Shown: piece after piece, positions 1 to 12,300 of the stretch
Numbering within the stretch: the first letter of the stretch is position 1
Layout of the letters: each line of letters begins with the position of its first letter
Origin: Acorus gramineus
Taxonomy: Eukaryota; Streptophyta; Magnoliopsida; Acorales; Acoraceae
Assembly: GCA_030737835.1 (NCBI GenBank)
Contig: CM060848.1
Coordinates: forward strand, 16,516,804-16,580,803
Direction of reading: 5' to 3'
Length of the DNA: 64,000 nucleotides
Translations under genes and position numbers: made by a program
The notes under the pieces: generated by a model
The model's input: the letters and a program-made list of their open reading frames with translations, nothing else
What the model was told of the DNA's origin: nothing
Database searches by the model: none

Positions 1-3000
1 AAAGCTGGCCCTTGGATGGCGAATTCGTTTGACTGAGCATCTACTTGAAACTTACTTGAGAAATAATGCTTTTTACAAGGTATTCACTTATCACTAAATG
101 GAGGATTTTTTGCTTCCATATGATGGCAGTATATTTGTTCAATAATGTTTGCAAACAATTGGTAAATTTTTTTTTCTAAAACCAATGCATTTTTTGGGAA
201 TTTGTCAGTGCATCATGGATATATTAATGCTTTCTTTCTGCTATGTATTGATGCATCCTTCAGAAAAAATTTGCATATATTATTTTCTCACTGCATTGAG
301 CATCTAAAAAACTTTCATAATTTTGACGATTACAATCAAATCCTGTCGTTTCTGACATTGTGTGACAGTTGCTGCTTATTTAATTTGATATAACCAGCTT
401 CTTGTTTCCTTTTGTGCAATGTACCGTTGAGCTTCATTGATGCGTTTATAATTTCTTGTTATTATTGCAGAATTGCGACTGATTATATGTTCTAAACTTT
501 GAGGCTATCTCACTTCAATATAATTCTTAAACAATCCTATTTTTGGGACAATGTGTAACAATTTTCTCTTTTGTCAGGTATTCCACATGTCAGGGAAAAA
601 CACAGATGCTGATCAGAGAATTACACATGATGTAGAGAAATTGACAACAGATTTGTCCGGACTGGTCACAGGGATGGTTAAGCCTTTAGTGGACATATTA
701 TGGTGAACCCCTTTGTTTCGAAAAACCCCTCTTATTGCCATGGATTTGCTTGGTCTATTAATTGTGTTTCCCATATTAAATGTTGTATTCCCATTCTCCC
801 ATGTCTCCTATTCCCCCCTCGCTCTTCTTTCCTCGATTTCTTGTTGGTCACAAAACTTCTGTGGTTATGTACAACTTATATGGTTATGTGTGCAGGTTCA
901 CTTGGAGAATGAAATTATTGACTGGCCAAAGGGGGGTTGCGATACTCTATGCCTATATGTTACTGGGTTTGGGCTTTTTAAGAAGTGTAACACCTGAATT
1001 TGGTGACCTTGCAAGTAGAGAGCAGCATCTTGAAGGAATCTTTAGGTGAACAATTGTAATTTGTTTGTTGTGTGTGTCTTGTAATGTCGATGGAAATCTT
1101 ATTTAATATTATATTTAACCAGGTTCATGCATGCAAGGCTTCGTACTCATGCAGAATCAATCGCTTTCTTTGGTGGTGGAGCTCGAGAAAAAGCTGTAAG
1201 CTTCATATTATACATTGAAGATGATAATTAGTGTAAACGGAACTAAATATTATTCTTTGTTTGTGTTCATACACATATCTGTTGGCTGGCAACATGCATT
1301 GGGACAAGGCAATAAAATGTAGTTTCTCCATACGTTTCTTTCTTAGTTCGCTTTCTAACCCTTGTGGAATATAACAGAACTCTTCTCATATAAGGGTATA
1401 AATTTGATTGTAAACACTATAATAATATAGATTTAAATTATCTAGGAGGATATTCAAGAGGATTGCAATCTTCTTCTTTGTTCTTTAGTTAGGACAAGCC
1501 CACCAGTACTTTGCATTATGAACTTCTACGAGCTTAATATGATACAATCATCTTAGGCGAATTCTAGAAAGTAATCAACTTAGGTGATTTCTGGAAAGTT
1601 TATTTTCAGGCAAGTTATGTGATATATAATGTGAATGATCCTCACTCCTGTTTTGTGCATTATCAAACAGATGGTTGATTCAAAATTCAAAGAGTTACTT
1701 GATCACTCAATGTTACTTCTGAAGAAAAAGTGGATGTTTGGTATCTTTGATGAATTTATCACCAAACAGCTCCCACACAATGTGACGTGGGGTCTAAGTT
1801 TGCTATATGCCATGGAACACGAAGGGGATCGTGCTTTAACTTCTACTCAAGGTAAAATAAGTCAGGACTTTTTTTGTTTCGTTTTTTATTGTTCAGACGA
1901 CTCCCTTCCTTATGGTCTTTATAAAATCAATTGCAGGCCAATTGGCACATGCACTGAGGTTCTTAGCGTCTGTTGTTTCACAAAGTTTTCTAGCTTTTGG
2001 TGATATCCTTGAATTGAATAGAAAGTTTCTTGAACTCACCGGTGGTATTAATCGAATTTTTGAGCTTGAAGAGCTTCTTGATGCAGCTCAAAATGGTAAG
2101 TAACTCTATACTGTAGTGTTAGATCAGTCAATTGTGTAACTGCAATTATATTAATTTTTTGGGCATTTATTTGTTGGCAGAAATCGTTGTCCTTACTTTG
2201 TCTATATAAAAGCATTGTGTGCTAGAAATTAGTTCACTTATATCTTGTAGAAATCATAGTAGGAACCTAAATTCTTAGAAGAGGGGTAGTTCTCTGTTAG
2301 TGCTGCATTTAGCTTATAAATAGATATAATAAGGACACATGCCCATCATGTTTTACCATACACATTCTTTGTCTTTAACCTCCATGTCTTGTGCGTTCGG
2401 CCCACTTACATCTTCTGAGTCTGATTATCTTGTATGAGTGATATGTACACTTCTTTCTGATTTTTTTTTGCAATCTGTCTCTCAGTGCATACACAGAATA
2501 TGCAAAGAATTTTATGAATTTATTTGCAAAGTTCAACTTGCATGTTGCTGTGCATGTATGTTGATGCTGATTTTTCACTTGTATCTATAAAAATGCTGGA
2601 AATAAACAGAGGCTCCTCTGTCCAATACAATAGCTCCAGTCAAGAAAGATGAAGTTCCTGCTGAAGATATGATTTCTTTCTCTGAGGTTGACATAATCAC
2701 ACCTGGGCAGAAGTTGTTGGCTGCAAGGTTGTCCTGTGACATAGAACAGGGGAAAAGTCTTCTTGTTACAGGTTGGTCAAAAGACTACCTTCACAGCTCC
2801 TGGTGTGCACAGCATTTTTATGGTTCTAATATCTGTTTTGGCTTTTGAAGGACCAAATGGAAGTGGTAAAAGTTCTGTTTTCAGGATACTCCATGGTTTG
2901 TGGCCTATTGTAAGTGGAAGACTTGTTAAACCTAGCCAAGCTTGCAGTGAAGATCTTGGACCAAGATGTGGGGCATTTTACATTCCTCAGCAGCCTTATA

Positions 3001-4128
3001 CAAGTCTTGGAACCCTCAGGGATCAAATCATTTATCCTCTCTCCTATGAGGAAGCACAGCGAAGGGTGCTAAAAAAATTTGGACAAGGTTAGTATTGGTG
3101 CCCTCTTATACTTCTCTAAATTCCGAAGTGATATGCATGTCATTTTAGCTTGATATCTCATCTCACTTCTTTTAAATGGCATCTTGTTATATTTGTGTTG
3201 TCATAATCAACTTCAGTCATGTTGCAATTGCAATATTTAGCGGCTGCCTGAAAAATACTATGGTTTTTCACATACAATATACTTTGTGATCCAAGAATAA
3301 GTGGGTTAATCGCTATAGGATTGATTATCATGATAACATTTATTTTCCCATTGGCTTTGTATAATCTCATTGAGTGCTGAAGATCATGGTGGGATGTTAT
3401 TACTCTTGCTCTACTTGTTCTCTTTTGATTTTTTCCTACCAAAATATATTTATCCTGAAAAATATATATAATTTTGTCTTTTCAAGGTAAAGAATCTGAT
3501 GCTGCTCATCTATTGGATACTCACTTGCGATCGATTCTTGAGAATGTTCGGTTAACTTACCTTCTCGAAAGGGAGGAGGGTGGTTGGGATTCCAACCCCA
3601 ACTGGGAAGACATCCTATCTTTAGGAGAACAACAGCGACTCGGCATGGTAAGTGGAGATATGATTGGTTATTATTCGACTGTTATTATTATGTTTCCATG
3701 GCCATTGCCTTTATGATTGATGCCTTGTGCTTTGCTTATCAGGCTCGCCTATTCTTTCACCACCCTAAGTTCGGCATCCTCGATGAATGCACTAAGTATG
3801 TTGGATTGCATTTTCAATTACAAAAATTTCCTTTTGGTATTCTCTATAGTACCTCATGTTCGTTGTCCCACATTGATGGCAGTGCAACAAGTGTCGATGT
3901 CGAAGAGCACCTCTACAGATTGGCAAATGAAATGGGCATAACCGTTGTTACAACCTCGCAGGTTTGTGTTTTACACACCATTATCACTCAAAATTCACAT
4001 ATTCTTTCTCCTAATCTTCTCCCCTCATATGCATACATCAGAGACCCGCTTTGATTCCATTTCATTCAACGGAATTACGACTGATTGATGGTGAAGGCAA
4101 GTGGGAGCTAAGGTCAATTGTACATTGA
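1..4128 (+). CDS. ABCD1: Peroxisomal ABC transporter D family member 1 (CTS/PXA1), C-terminal half, 5' end outside window
   Basis: Imports fatty acyl-CoAs and related substrates into peroxisomes for beta-oxidation (known for the plant CTS/PXA1/PED3 family). Twelve exons can be read: up to 79, 578-702, 896-1045, 1123-1195, 1671-1851, 1937-2095, 2610-2771, 2851-3087, 3487-3647, 3743-3795, 3883-3961 and 4042-4128 (stop TGA). All introns are GT-AG. The first visible residues, [13 protein letters not shown], and the segment [19 protein letters not shown] are typical of the second transmembrane domain. The nucleotide-binding domain has Walker [10 protein letters not shown], the ABCD-type signature LSLGEQQR and Walker [10 protein letters not shown]. 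The last exon reads [19 protein letters not shown] and ends SIVH. Plant ABCD1 is a fused full-size transporter, so this is the second half. The exact 5' edge of the first exon is not visible. The SQRPAL switch region has Gln where most ABC proteins have His, as I recall for plant members. Confidence 0.95.
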
Positions 4129-5214
4129 GTTGGTGGAATAAGAAAGTTTTCCATTATTATTTATGGGGGGCAACAGTGGTCAATAATTCCAGGTCAGCAC
4201 TCTTGACACTTTAGTTTAATCGCATTGTTATCGAAGACAAGATTAGATCCAAAATAACACAGCGAGAGGAGACCAAGTCTGGAGCTCGAAGGAGTGTTAT
4301 TCAATGACATAAGCACCCCACACCCCTTTTTTTTTTTTCTTTTGATTTGTGCCAAAAAAAAAAAGTGGATAAAAAAGTGGATAGTTGTGCATGCCCCCCT
4401 TAATTAATGTGGGAAGGGGGGGCATGTCTGTACATGTAGAAAGTAAAACGGGTATACAAAGTATCATTTCTGTTTTATAGTGGGCATTAAAGATGCATTG
4501 CAGCCCTAAATTTATTCATTGCTGTTTGGTTGCTTTGAGAATGAATAAAGCCTATGGAGATTCTTTTGCAAACAATTCTTCTGCCTGTATTTTGATTCTG
4601 GTGAGGCACGTTGTATTTTTCGTACACCATCAAATTGTAGGGGATAATGTTAGGTACACATGTTTTATTTTTTTTATAAATAATAAACATCATTTAATGA
4701 GTTGTATGTTTTGATAAAAGTGTATATTGTTCCATTTCAAATTGAATGGATTCATTTTTAGTAAATGTATAAACAATTAATGAGGTATATATATCACCTA
4801 AAAAAGTATATATCTCGTTAAATGACTATTAGATTGTTAAAGATGTATATATGACAGCATTTGAGATTGTAAAAAAAATTATGTAAGAGCGCACAATATG
4901 CAGGAATAGTAGTCCAACTGAATCTTGTGACGAAAATATGCAATTGAAAAAGATTGAAGTAAAATCAAGACTTGATTTCTTATTTTTCTTATATGATAAA
5001 AAATTGTAATTATTATTTAAATTTCTAAAATTATGATTAATAATTTAATCATGCAATATACCTATGAGAACATTATATTTTAAATATATATAATTTTATA
5101 ATATAGGTTTAGATATTTTAAGAATTACTTTATATATCTGGTATCTGATAATTTTTATTTATTTTCAAACACGCGCTACTGTTTTTTATGAGAATAAGGG
5201 GCGGGGCGAATAAA

Positions 5215-5640
5215 ACAATTCTCATGAAAAGATAAACTTTGATAGCTATGCTCACTAAGCTAGAAATAGCCCCATAACTATTTCAATAAGCTGGAATTAC
5301 TTATGAAGATTTACTTATTATAATGGATAAAAATATATTTTAAAAAAATTATCTCACATAACACTTCATACATTACATCTATCACATTATACACTTACTT
5401 CATACTTATTTTTAAATACAAACAATTTATACAATTTATGTAAGGATATGATTATCATTTAAATAGTTATACTCTTTGTACATCTCTCATCAATTATTTA
5501 TCTTCATGAGTTAGACAACAAAAAAGATCACCTTATGTTTTTTAATAAAAATAATAAAAAATAAAAAAAATGTTTATTATGCATGAATTGTTCTCAGTTA
5601 TTGTATAACTATAGGGGCCAATAACTCTTGCCAAAACCCC
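5215..5640 (+). mobile_element. MITE-like element, family A copy 1
   Basis: Shares with 11925-12300 and, inverted, with 33845-34345 an ordered set of motifs: ATCTCACA...CACATC near the start, CATCTATCACAT/ATCAAATC, ACTCTT near TCTCATCAATTATTTATC, and a run of A-rich sequence ending with a TATAGCTATNGGGG-like block and GAATAACTC/CAATAACTC. There is no coding capacity. The ends are approximate and I could not establish a target-site duplication. Confidence 0.5.
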
Positions 5641-5803
5641 TTTCCCCCACAAAAATAAAATACCTCCTCTTTAGCTATCCAGTGCACGCACGCTCTCAGA
5701 AATAAAAATGTGGTTCTCCAGCCCTGTGGGCTGCGTTTCATGGGCCTTAGCCCATTGTGATCTATGGACCCTCTCTATTAATATAACTGTTTAGGGCCTT
5801 CTG

Positions 5804-5826
5804 TATAATAATAATAATAATAATAA
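5804..5826. repeat. (ATA)n microsatellite
   Basis: Uninterrupted ataata repeats in intergenic DNA. Confidence 0.9.
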
Positions 5827-8477
5827 AATTCCCATCAGTATGCCTGAGTTACAAGTAGTAAAATGAGTTAATTAAATGAGCTCATCTTTGAAGCTTGCTG
5901 ATTCAGTTGGGCATACAAGTCAAATTACCACATAAAATAGCCTAATATATGAGAATATTCATGCTAAAATAACTGTAACAAGGTTCATATAATTCAGAAT
6001 CAATATTGTATAGGCCAACAAATAATCTATGCATATCATAGCCGAATAACAGTTCACACAATAAACTGTCAGTTTATCCTGGGACCTGACTTGATTGCAT
6101 TCCCTTGGCAGAATTATGATCCTTCTAAAATTATACATACACATTTCCCTATGAACATTCAAAGGAATTAAAATGGAGATTGAAAGGAATTAAACAAATA
6201 AAGAAAAGATACAAAAAATGCTTCTCATATCATATACGCACCAGTAAACTAAAAAAAAAAAAAAAACGTCACTTGTGTGCATTAAATCTTACAACAAACT
6301 ATAGGGTAAACAAATACATTCATGCAATTAAACAAGCAAGCAAGCAAGCTAAAAAATTCAGTCTCAAGTTTTTATCGAATAAAACACAATTCTTCAATTT
6401 CTTTCACTCTACAGCTATACAGAGAGCATCAGAAGCCACAGTGAAATTTTTATCTAGATGTTTTCATCCCGATAAATTAATCACATTCTTATATAGTTTC
6501 ATCCATTTTTTAATGTGGTGTGTCCATATCTTACATTTCACCAGAAGAAATTTTACTCATGATAAACAATCAAGGTAAGATATCTTTGTTGAATATATTA
6601 ATGAGGTAGCAATTGTCTACCGTTCCCTAAAAAAAAAACGATATATGATATCTTATATCTTTAATAGTCATGCCCAATAACGATACAATCATGGATCATA
6701 AGATGAAGGATGAAGTTATAAAAAGGGAAAAAAAAACAATGGAGGGAGTGAGAGACAGTAAAAGTTGTGTAGTTGGCTAAGAAAGAAATTTATCTTGTTT
6801 ATATAAATTGAGCAATAACAAGTTATACAATTGCATACATTCACAATTATAAACCCCATAACTAAAAACATTAAGGAATTGCAGAACATATGCATATAAA
6901 AAAGATTTGATTGATACAAAACTCTAAATTTAGGTAATCCATCAGCATAACACGGGGAAGCATGTCAGTAAACAAAGGCATTGGAGACAATAAATAACTG
7001 ACCATCTGATCAACAACACTGAACATGCATTTGACAAAAAAATACAGGCAGTTATTTCAGTCAGAAATGAAGAATTTCTAGTTCAATAGAAACTCAGATA
7101 TTGTTGGGATTTCAGTTTAACTACAAGTGGGCACTTGTAACATCCTTATTTCCACAATAACAGATGCCTCATCAGCTTTGTGACATCAGAAATAAAAAAG
7201 CAAACATCCAAAATTATGAATCTGCCCTACAAGATTGCCAATCATTATTTTTGAGACAAGGTAGGGACCCTACAAGATTGTTAATCATCTTTATAATATC
7301 TGTCAGCATTTCAAAACCACACAATATGATCACTTGCATCTAGAATCAATCATAAAACTGAAAACAAATATCATATTTAAAATTTCAATGGAGTGCCATG
7401 GTAACTGATAACTTCTCAGCCCTGGGGCATCTAATCCATGCAGAACACAGACTCATAAGGAAACAACCTTATATCGAAAAGAAGCAAGCACAGTCAATTC
7501 ACAATCTATGAATGACGAAAAAAATATTAAAAACTTTTTGTAAATGATGCAACTTTCGTCTTTCGCTCCCTTTCCATGTTCCATGACCCTTTACATGATA
7601 TTGATCAACTGGACACAATCCCCTTATTTGCGTCCTCCTTTTTAAGGAATTACTGTGTCATATGCCCAATCTGTATCCAAGTCTGCACCAGAATCTCCAT
7701 CATAACCTGTTTAATGGGCCAACGTTATCCAAAATCCTGTTCAACAGTAGCACGCAGTTCCCTTTACCAATCCTTTCATATCACAAATTCCTTAAGAGCT
7801 ACTTAAGCTCAAATTTTAAGCAAGAAACCACAATGACACTTTTTCTTACACTTCCAGAAAAGAAAAATATCCGGAAATACAGTCAATCTGTGTTGAAGTA
7901 TTGTACACATGCATCCACATCATGGAAATTAGGAAACCAACAATATCTCACTTGATGTTCAGTGAATAAATTCAGGCCTTCATGGAAATTCCAAGCCATC
8001 ATTCTACATTTTCACCATCAATGAAGTTAGTGCACTCGCTTGGCATCACATATTCTTTTTTGTCATATAAAAACTCTAAAAGAACTACAAATTCACGGCA
8101 TGAAAGATGTCAAGAGTCTAGGAAGTGATGGTTGCAAATAAAACAGGGAACGAAAAATAAAAGAATCTATTCACAAACCAACAAGATACCAAATCACTAT
8201 CAAAATATTCACTAAATGCGGGCATAATCATATAAACCATAAAGATAATAATATCCCACTTTTCTGTTCCATTGGTCCCCCCAGTAAACCAACACCACAC
8301 AAGGAATCATAATGGAAAATGAAAGCGGGAACTGAAAAATGAAGGAACTTCAAAGTAGAAAACAGACCCATTATTCTAAATACTACTTTGCACCTTTCTA
8401 TCAACAAAATAAAAATAAACTACTCCCAACAACTAAATCAGACAGATGTATAATCTAAGGTCACCAAATTAAACTTA

Positions 8478-9689
8478 CTAAGATCCTCCCATCGACCTGA
8501 GCTCATCGAGCGTCGATCTGATGTGCTCCTGCACGAGCTCCATCCTCTTCGAGTACACCTCCAGCTCCAGTATCTGCTGCTTCCTCCACTTATCATCCAC
8601 AGCTCCCGAGACCGAAAGACCAATACCATTCCCGCCTTGGAAACTCAACGGGATCGGTCCCAATAACCCCCCGAATCCCCCTTGAAGGGCCGGCCCGAAA
8701 GGCCCACCCCCATTGCTGCCCCCAATAGCACTGAAAAGGAGCTCCTTGAACAGCGGAGAGAAGCAACTCCTCACCGTATCCTCTATCACGTTCGGCACCG
8801 CGGCCGAACTGATCGGCATAGCAAAAGGTGGTTGTGCCGGAGTGAAATTGGGCGGTTGAGGTTTCTCATCCTCCTCCGCCGCAGCCATCGCGGCGTCCGA
8901 GGCGGAGACGGAGGGCCTCTTGCATGACCGCTTCCTCGACCTCTGCGACCCCTTCTTCTCCGAGACCTCGATCGGGGTGGTTTGCTCATCCTCGTCTGCC
9001 TCCTCAAGCGGAGCCGCAGGCGACATGTAGGAGCTCCAGATCTTTCGGGAGATCTCGAACGACGCCTGGTCGTGCGGGGTCTTAAAGGAGACGTCTTTCC
9101 CGGCCTCGATCCGGGCGACGACGTTGCGGAACTTCTTCTTGAGGCGGCGGAGCTTTTCGACGAGCTGGTTCTTGTTGAAGTCGAGCTGGAGCCGCCCCCG
9201 GATCTGGTCGTAGAAGGGCCCCGTGTCGTGGTAGTGGTGGTTGTGGTGCGTCCCGCCCTTCCTGTTCTGCGACGTGAACTCCAGAAACCCTTGCAAGATC
9301 ACGATCTCGTCCTCGTCCGTCCAGAGCCTCTGGAACAGCCTCCGATCGTCCATGGCCGAGGGCTTCCTCGCGGCGGTGGAGGCTGCGGCGACGGCGTCGG
9401 GGGGGACATCCGGCGACGGAGGGGAGGGGGAGAACTTCCGGCGCTTGCGATCGGGGGAGGGGAGGGGGGCGGCGGGGGCCGGGGACGGCGGAGGGGGGGA
9501 ATCAGAGGAGGAGGAGGGGGATTGTGGTTGGGAGGGTTTGATGATGTGGTGGATCTCACCCTCGTCGTCGCTGGTGCTGCTGAAGTCCTCGTCTTCGTCT
9601 TCTCCGGCGATGTCGTCGAAGGAGGCGCCGTTGTTGTTGTTGTTGTGGTTGAGGTCACGATCGTCTCCTTCGTGGAGTGGGTGAGCCAT
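8478..9689 (-). CDS. GLABROUS1 enhancer-binding protein-like (GeBP/STOREKEEPER, DUF573) transcription regulator
   Basis: Single-exon gene of 403 aa, strongly GC-rich. Order: acidic N-terminus with an Asn run (residues 15-20) and DEDEDFSS; Pro/Ser-rich stretch (52-100) with a basic RKRRK patch at 81-85; GeBP/DUF573 domain from about 117 to 230, starting RRLFQRLWTDEDEIVILQG and containing GPFYDQIRGRL and NQLVEKLRRLKKKFRNV; a second basic patch (SQRSRKRSCKRPS); and a C-terminal amphipathic helix from DDKWRKQQILELEVY that probably mediates dimerisation, as in other family members. GeBP proteins are plant nuclear DNA-binding proteins linked to trichome, cytokinin and sugar-responsive regulation. 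The start MAHPLHEG is the first ATG of the open frame. A His-rich insert (THHNHHYHD, about 147-155) interrupts the DNA-binding domain. The + strand ORF over the same interval is a GC-driven shadow. Confidence 0.93.
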   Translation of the reverse strand: MAHPLHEGDDRDLNHNNNNNGASFDDIAGEDEDEDFSSTSDDEGEIHHIIKPSQPQSPSSSSDSPPPPSPAPAAPLPSPDRKRRKFSPSPPSPDVPPDAVAAASTAARKPSAMDDRRLFQRLWTDEDEIVILQGFLEFTSQNRKGGTHHNHHYHDTGPFYDQIRGRLQLDFNKNQLVEKLRRLKKKFRNVVARIEAGKDVSFKTPHDQASFEISRKIWSSYMSPAAPLEEADEDEQTTPIEVSEKKGSQRSRKRSCKRPSVSASDAAMAAAEEDEKPQPPNFTPAQPPFAMPISSAAVPNVIEDTVRSCFSPLFKELLFSAIGGSNGGGPFGPALQGGFGGLLGPIPLSFQGGNGIGLSVSGAVDDKWRKQQILELEVYSKRMELVQEHIRSTLDELRSMGGS

Positions 9690-10450
9690 GGCTGGAAAGC
9701 TCGATCGATGCGTTCGAGCGATTTGGCGATCGATCGGTCGCGTCTGGATCTGGGTTTGGTTTGGGATCTAGGGTTCGGCGGAGGGAGGGGTTAGGGACGG
9801 ACCATTTTTAGGACTCGTGTTGATGTAGTCAAACGCATAAGGACCTTTTTCAACCACTGGATGAATTGAAACGAACGGTTGAGATTTGTGTTTGGGTTTT
9901 GGGTCCGTTGAAGGAATTTTGAGTGGGCCGGACCCAGTTGAACCAACTGACCCATGCACGGAAACCAGTCTCGGAATACCAGGGGAACTTGAGGCGGGTT
10001 TGTTTGTCGAAATGACTATAATGCCCTCAATAGGTCAGTCAATGCCCGTTAGGATCCTCCAAAGCAGATTTTTCGAAATAAGTTACTTTTAATCCGCTTG
10101 GATACAAATGTAAGTAAATTCTGTTTTTTAAAAACTATAAATCATCTAAACACATTTTTATTTTCAGCGTTTAATTTTTCTAACTATCATATTTTATTTT
10201 TTAAAATAAAAAAATTTTATCATTGAAAATCTAATAAAATATAATTCTTTAAAAATTGAATTCAAAACATAATATTTTAAAATTTTTAACTTCACATTTA
10301 AGCGCAACAATATATATCAAACTCATGAAGAATCGAACTGTACAAAGACACTGTATACAATTTTCATATAATGTATAGTTGGATTCTAATAATACTACTC
10401 AGATTTGACTGGATCAGGGATTTGATCCGCTGTCATTAATGAATAAACAT

Positions 10451-10666
10451 TCACCTCCAGCCCTTATAAAAAATAAAAACCATTATTAATTTTTCACATG
10501 ATCCAAGAACAAATCCTTCCCCCATTTTATTCAAAGGTGGAACATTGTTTTCCCTGTTAAAATACCCACCTTGCACAGTTTTCATAGCTAGGGATTTGGA
10601 AGAATGTACAGAATAAAAAAAAACTACATAAATTAGTAAAAAAAAACAGAAACATTTACAAATCAT
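10451..10666 (-). CDS. Possible small secreted-peptide ORF, unrecognised
   Basis: A 71-codon ORF starting at an ATG. It begins with a strongly hydrophobic stretch (MICKCFCFFLLIYVVFFYS) that could be a signal peptide, followed by a polar segment containing NVPPLNKMGEGFVLGS. I do not recognise a known peptide-hormone family. The composition is AT-driven, there is no visible intron, and the last residues are again hydrophobic, so it may be chance. No function is proposed. Confidence 0.15.
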   Translation of the reverse strand: MICKCFCFFLLIYVVFFYSVHSSKSLAMKTVQGGYFNRENNVPPLNKMGEGFVLGSCEKLIMVFIFYKGWR

Positions 10667-11083
10667 TCATCATATATGCTATTATACTAAATTATTCAAC
10701 ACTAATAATGATATAATCAATCCCTCATGTGACCCTATTTTGATTTTTTTCTGCTTTATAAAATAATAAATATTTTCATAAAATTAAAATAAAATATACA
10801 ATCCAGTAAACAACAAATATATACGTATTTATTCAACAAAACATATAACTTGATACTGCATGCAACTGCAAACAAAAAATGGGTATATTGACACTTTTTG
10901 ACAAAATAAAATTAATTACATTGCATCAAATATCATCAAAAAAATTTAGAAGCCTTTTTTTTTTCAAAAAAAAAAAAAAAAAAATCTCACTAAAACAAAA
11001 CATATAAAATGATGATAAAAATCTTGCAAGCAAACTCTCACCTTATCCATTACACCCAAAAAACAGGGAAAAGAGTGTTTTCC

Positions 11084-11122
11084 ATGGCCATGGATTCCTC
11101 TGCTACAACACCCAGACAATAA
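11084..11122 (+). CDS. Upstream ORF in front of RBD1
   Basis: ATG-initiated 12-codon ORF (MAMDSSATTPRQ) ending 12 nt before the in-frame upstream ATG of RBD1. It lies in the leader only if transcription starts before 11084, which the sequence alone does not show. Confidence 0.3.
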   Translation: MAMDSSATTPRQ

Positions 11123-11173
11123 AAATCCCTCCTTTTGCGACACAACCTCCCCTTAATAACAAAACAAACAACC

Positions 11174-11755
11174 ATGGCATCAGCAACGGCAAGGCTCATC
11201 TTCGCCTTTCACCGCCACCACCACAAGAAACCCTTCAAACCCATCTCCCCAACCACCCCAATCAAGCTCACCCAAACCTCAATTTCCCCTCTCAGGCCTG
11301 TCTCAAGCTCCTCATCCCCACCCCCATCCGTCGACCTCTCTGAAGACGGCGGCGTCGTCGGTCCCCAAGAATCCGGACCTCCGCCACCGCCGCCGCGAGA
11401 AGAAGAACCGGGCATCGACCCAAGGCGGCTGGAGGAGCGATTCGTGGTGCTGAACACGGGGATACACGAGTGCAGGTCGTGTGGGTACTTGTACAACGAG
11501 GCGGCCGGAGACCCGACGTACCCGGTGCCGCCGGGGATGGGGTTCGGGCAGCTTCCGGAGGACTGGAGGTGCCCGACGTGCGGGGCGGCGACGTCGTTCT
11601 TCGTGAGCAAGAGCGTGGAGATCGCTGGATTTGCGGAGAATCAGAAGTTCGGGCTCGGCGGGAACACGTTGACGTCTGGGCAGAAGGCGGTGCTCATCTA
11701 CGGAAGCCTCCTCCTCTCCTTCGCGCTCTTCCTCAGCGGGTACTTCCTCCAATGA
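11174..11755 (+). CDS. RBD1: Plastid membrane-anchored rubredoxin (RBD1)
   Basis: Encodes 193 aa from ATG 11174 (context aaccATGGc). An in-frame upstream ATG at 11135 would add 13 residues; I prefer 11174 because it yields a typical transit-peptide start (MASATARL...). Order: Ser/Pro-rich transit peptide and linker (1-80), rubredoxin domain with the two CxxC knuckles ECRSCGYLY (Cys100, Cys103) and RCPTCG (Cys133, Cys136) that bind one iron, then a C-terminal hydrophobic helix (about 171-191) that anchors the protein in the thylakoid membrane. The DPTYPVPPGMGF...LPEDWRCP arrangement is classic rubredoxin. Homologues in Chlamydomonas, cyanobacteria and Arabidopsis are needed for photosystem II accumulation. 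Single exon, GC-rich. Confidence 0.93.
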   Translation: MASATARLIFAFHRHHHKKPFKPISPTTPIKLTQTSISPLRPVSSSSSPPPSVDLSEDGGVVGPQESGPPPPPPREEEPGIDPRRLEERFVVLNTGIHECRSCGYLYNEAAGDPTYPVPPGMGFGQLPEDWRCPTCGAATSFFVSKSVEIAGFAENQKFGLGGNTLTSGQKAVLIYGSLLLSFALFLSGYFLQ

Positions 11756-11924
11756 TTTGAATGGAATTGAAATGAACTGTGTTGGGTTCTTCTTGTTTTT
11801 CCAATGCCTATATAGCACATTTTGTATTGTTGAATTGGGAATATATGAATTTCACTTCTTTTTTTGTTTGGAATCTTCAATCTTGGGAAGTTTGTGTTGT
11901 TTAAATTATGGGTGGTGATGCACT

Positions 11925-12300
11925 CAGTTGTTCTTGAGTTCTAACTCAGTATATGAAATGTCACAAAGATACTTGGAAAGTATCTCGTCTAACACTCTCA
12001 CGTACATTCCAAAATTATCTCATCTATCAAATCATACACACATCTCTCACACTTATTCCCAAACATAAACAATTTATGTAGAGGTATAATTGTCATTGAA
12101 AAAGTCATAAACTCTTATCTATCTTTTATCCATTATTTATCTTTATTTTATTCAAGGTGAACCAGACAATAAAAATGTCATTTTACGTTTCCCAATGAGA
12201 ATAACAAAAAAAGACAACCAAACAAAAATTTGTTTATTCAGTATGCATTGTTATCTATATTGGTATAGCTGTCAGAGATGAATAACTCTATGTCACAGTC
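11925..12300 (+). mobile_element. MITE-like element, family A copy 2
   Basis: Same order of motifs as 5215-5640 and the inverted copy at 33845-34345, including ATTATCTCATCTATCAAATC, the segment TATAATTGTCATT, TCAAGGTGAACCAGACAA, ACGTTTCCCAATGAGAATAAC and a terminal TATAGCT block. It lies about 170 nt after the RBD1 stop codon, so it may form part of that gene's 3' region. Confidence 0.6.

Larger units (their letters stand above)
4129..8477. other. Intergenic region between ABCD1 and the GeBP-like gene
   Basis: Mostly AT-rich DNA without a convincing coding exon. It holds a G/C-run inverted pair near 4394-4427 (gcatgcccccctt ... gaaggggggcatg), a MITE-like element near 5215-5640, an (ATA)n tract at about 5804-5826 and a short (AAGC)n tract near 6331-6349. 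The ORFs here are short and of low complexity. The last few hundred bases before 8478 probably include the 3' UTR of the GeBP-like gene, but no poly(A) site could be fixed. Confidence 0.6.
9690..11173. other. Divergent intergenic region between the GeBP-like gene and RBD1
   Basis: About 1.5 kb between two divergently transcribed genes, so it carries both promoters. The GeBP side (9690-9960) is moderately GC-rich; the remainder is AT-rich with poly(A) tracts near 10960-10984. A small possible secreted-peptide ORF lies at 10451-10666 (-) and a short upstream ORF of RBD1 at 11084-11122 (+). Confidence 0.6.

Noticed and set aside
8982..9794. 270-codon + strand ORF
   Set aside because: Antisense shadow of the GC-rich GeBP-like gene; low-complexity Gly/Val/Arg composition and no domain.
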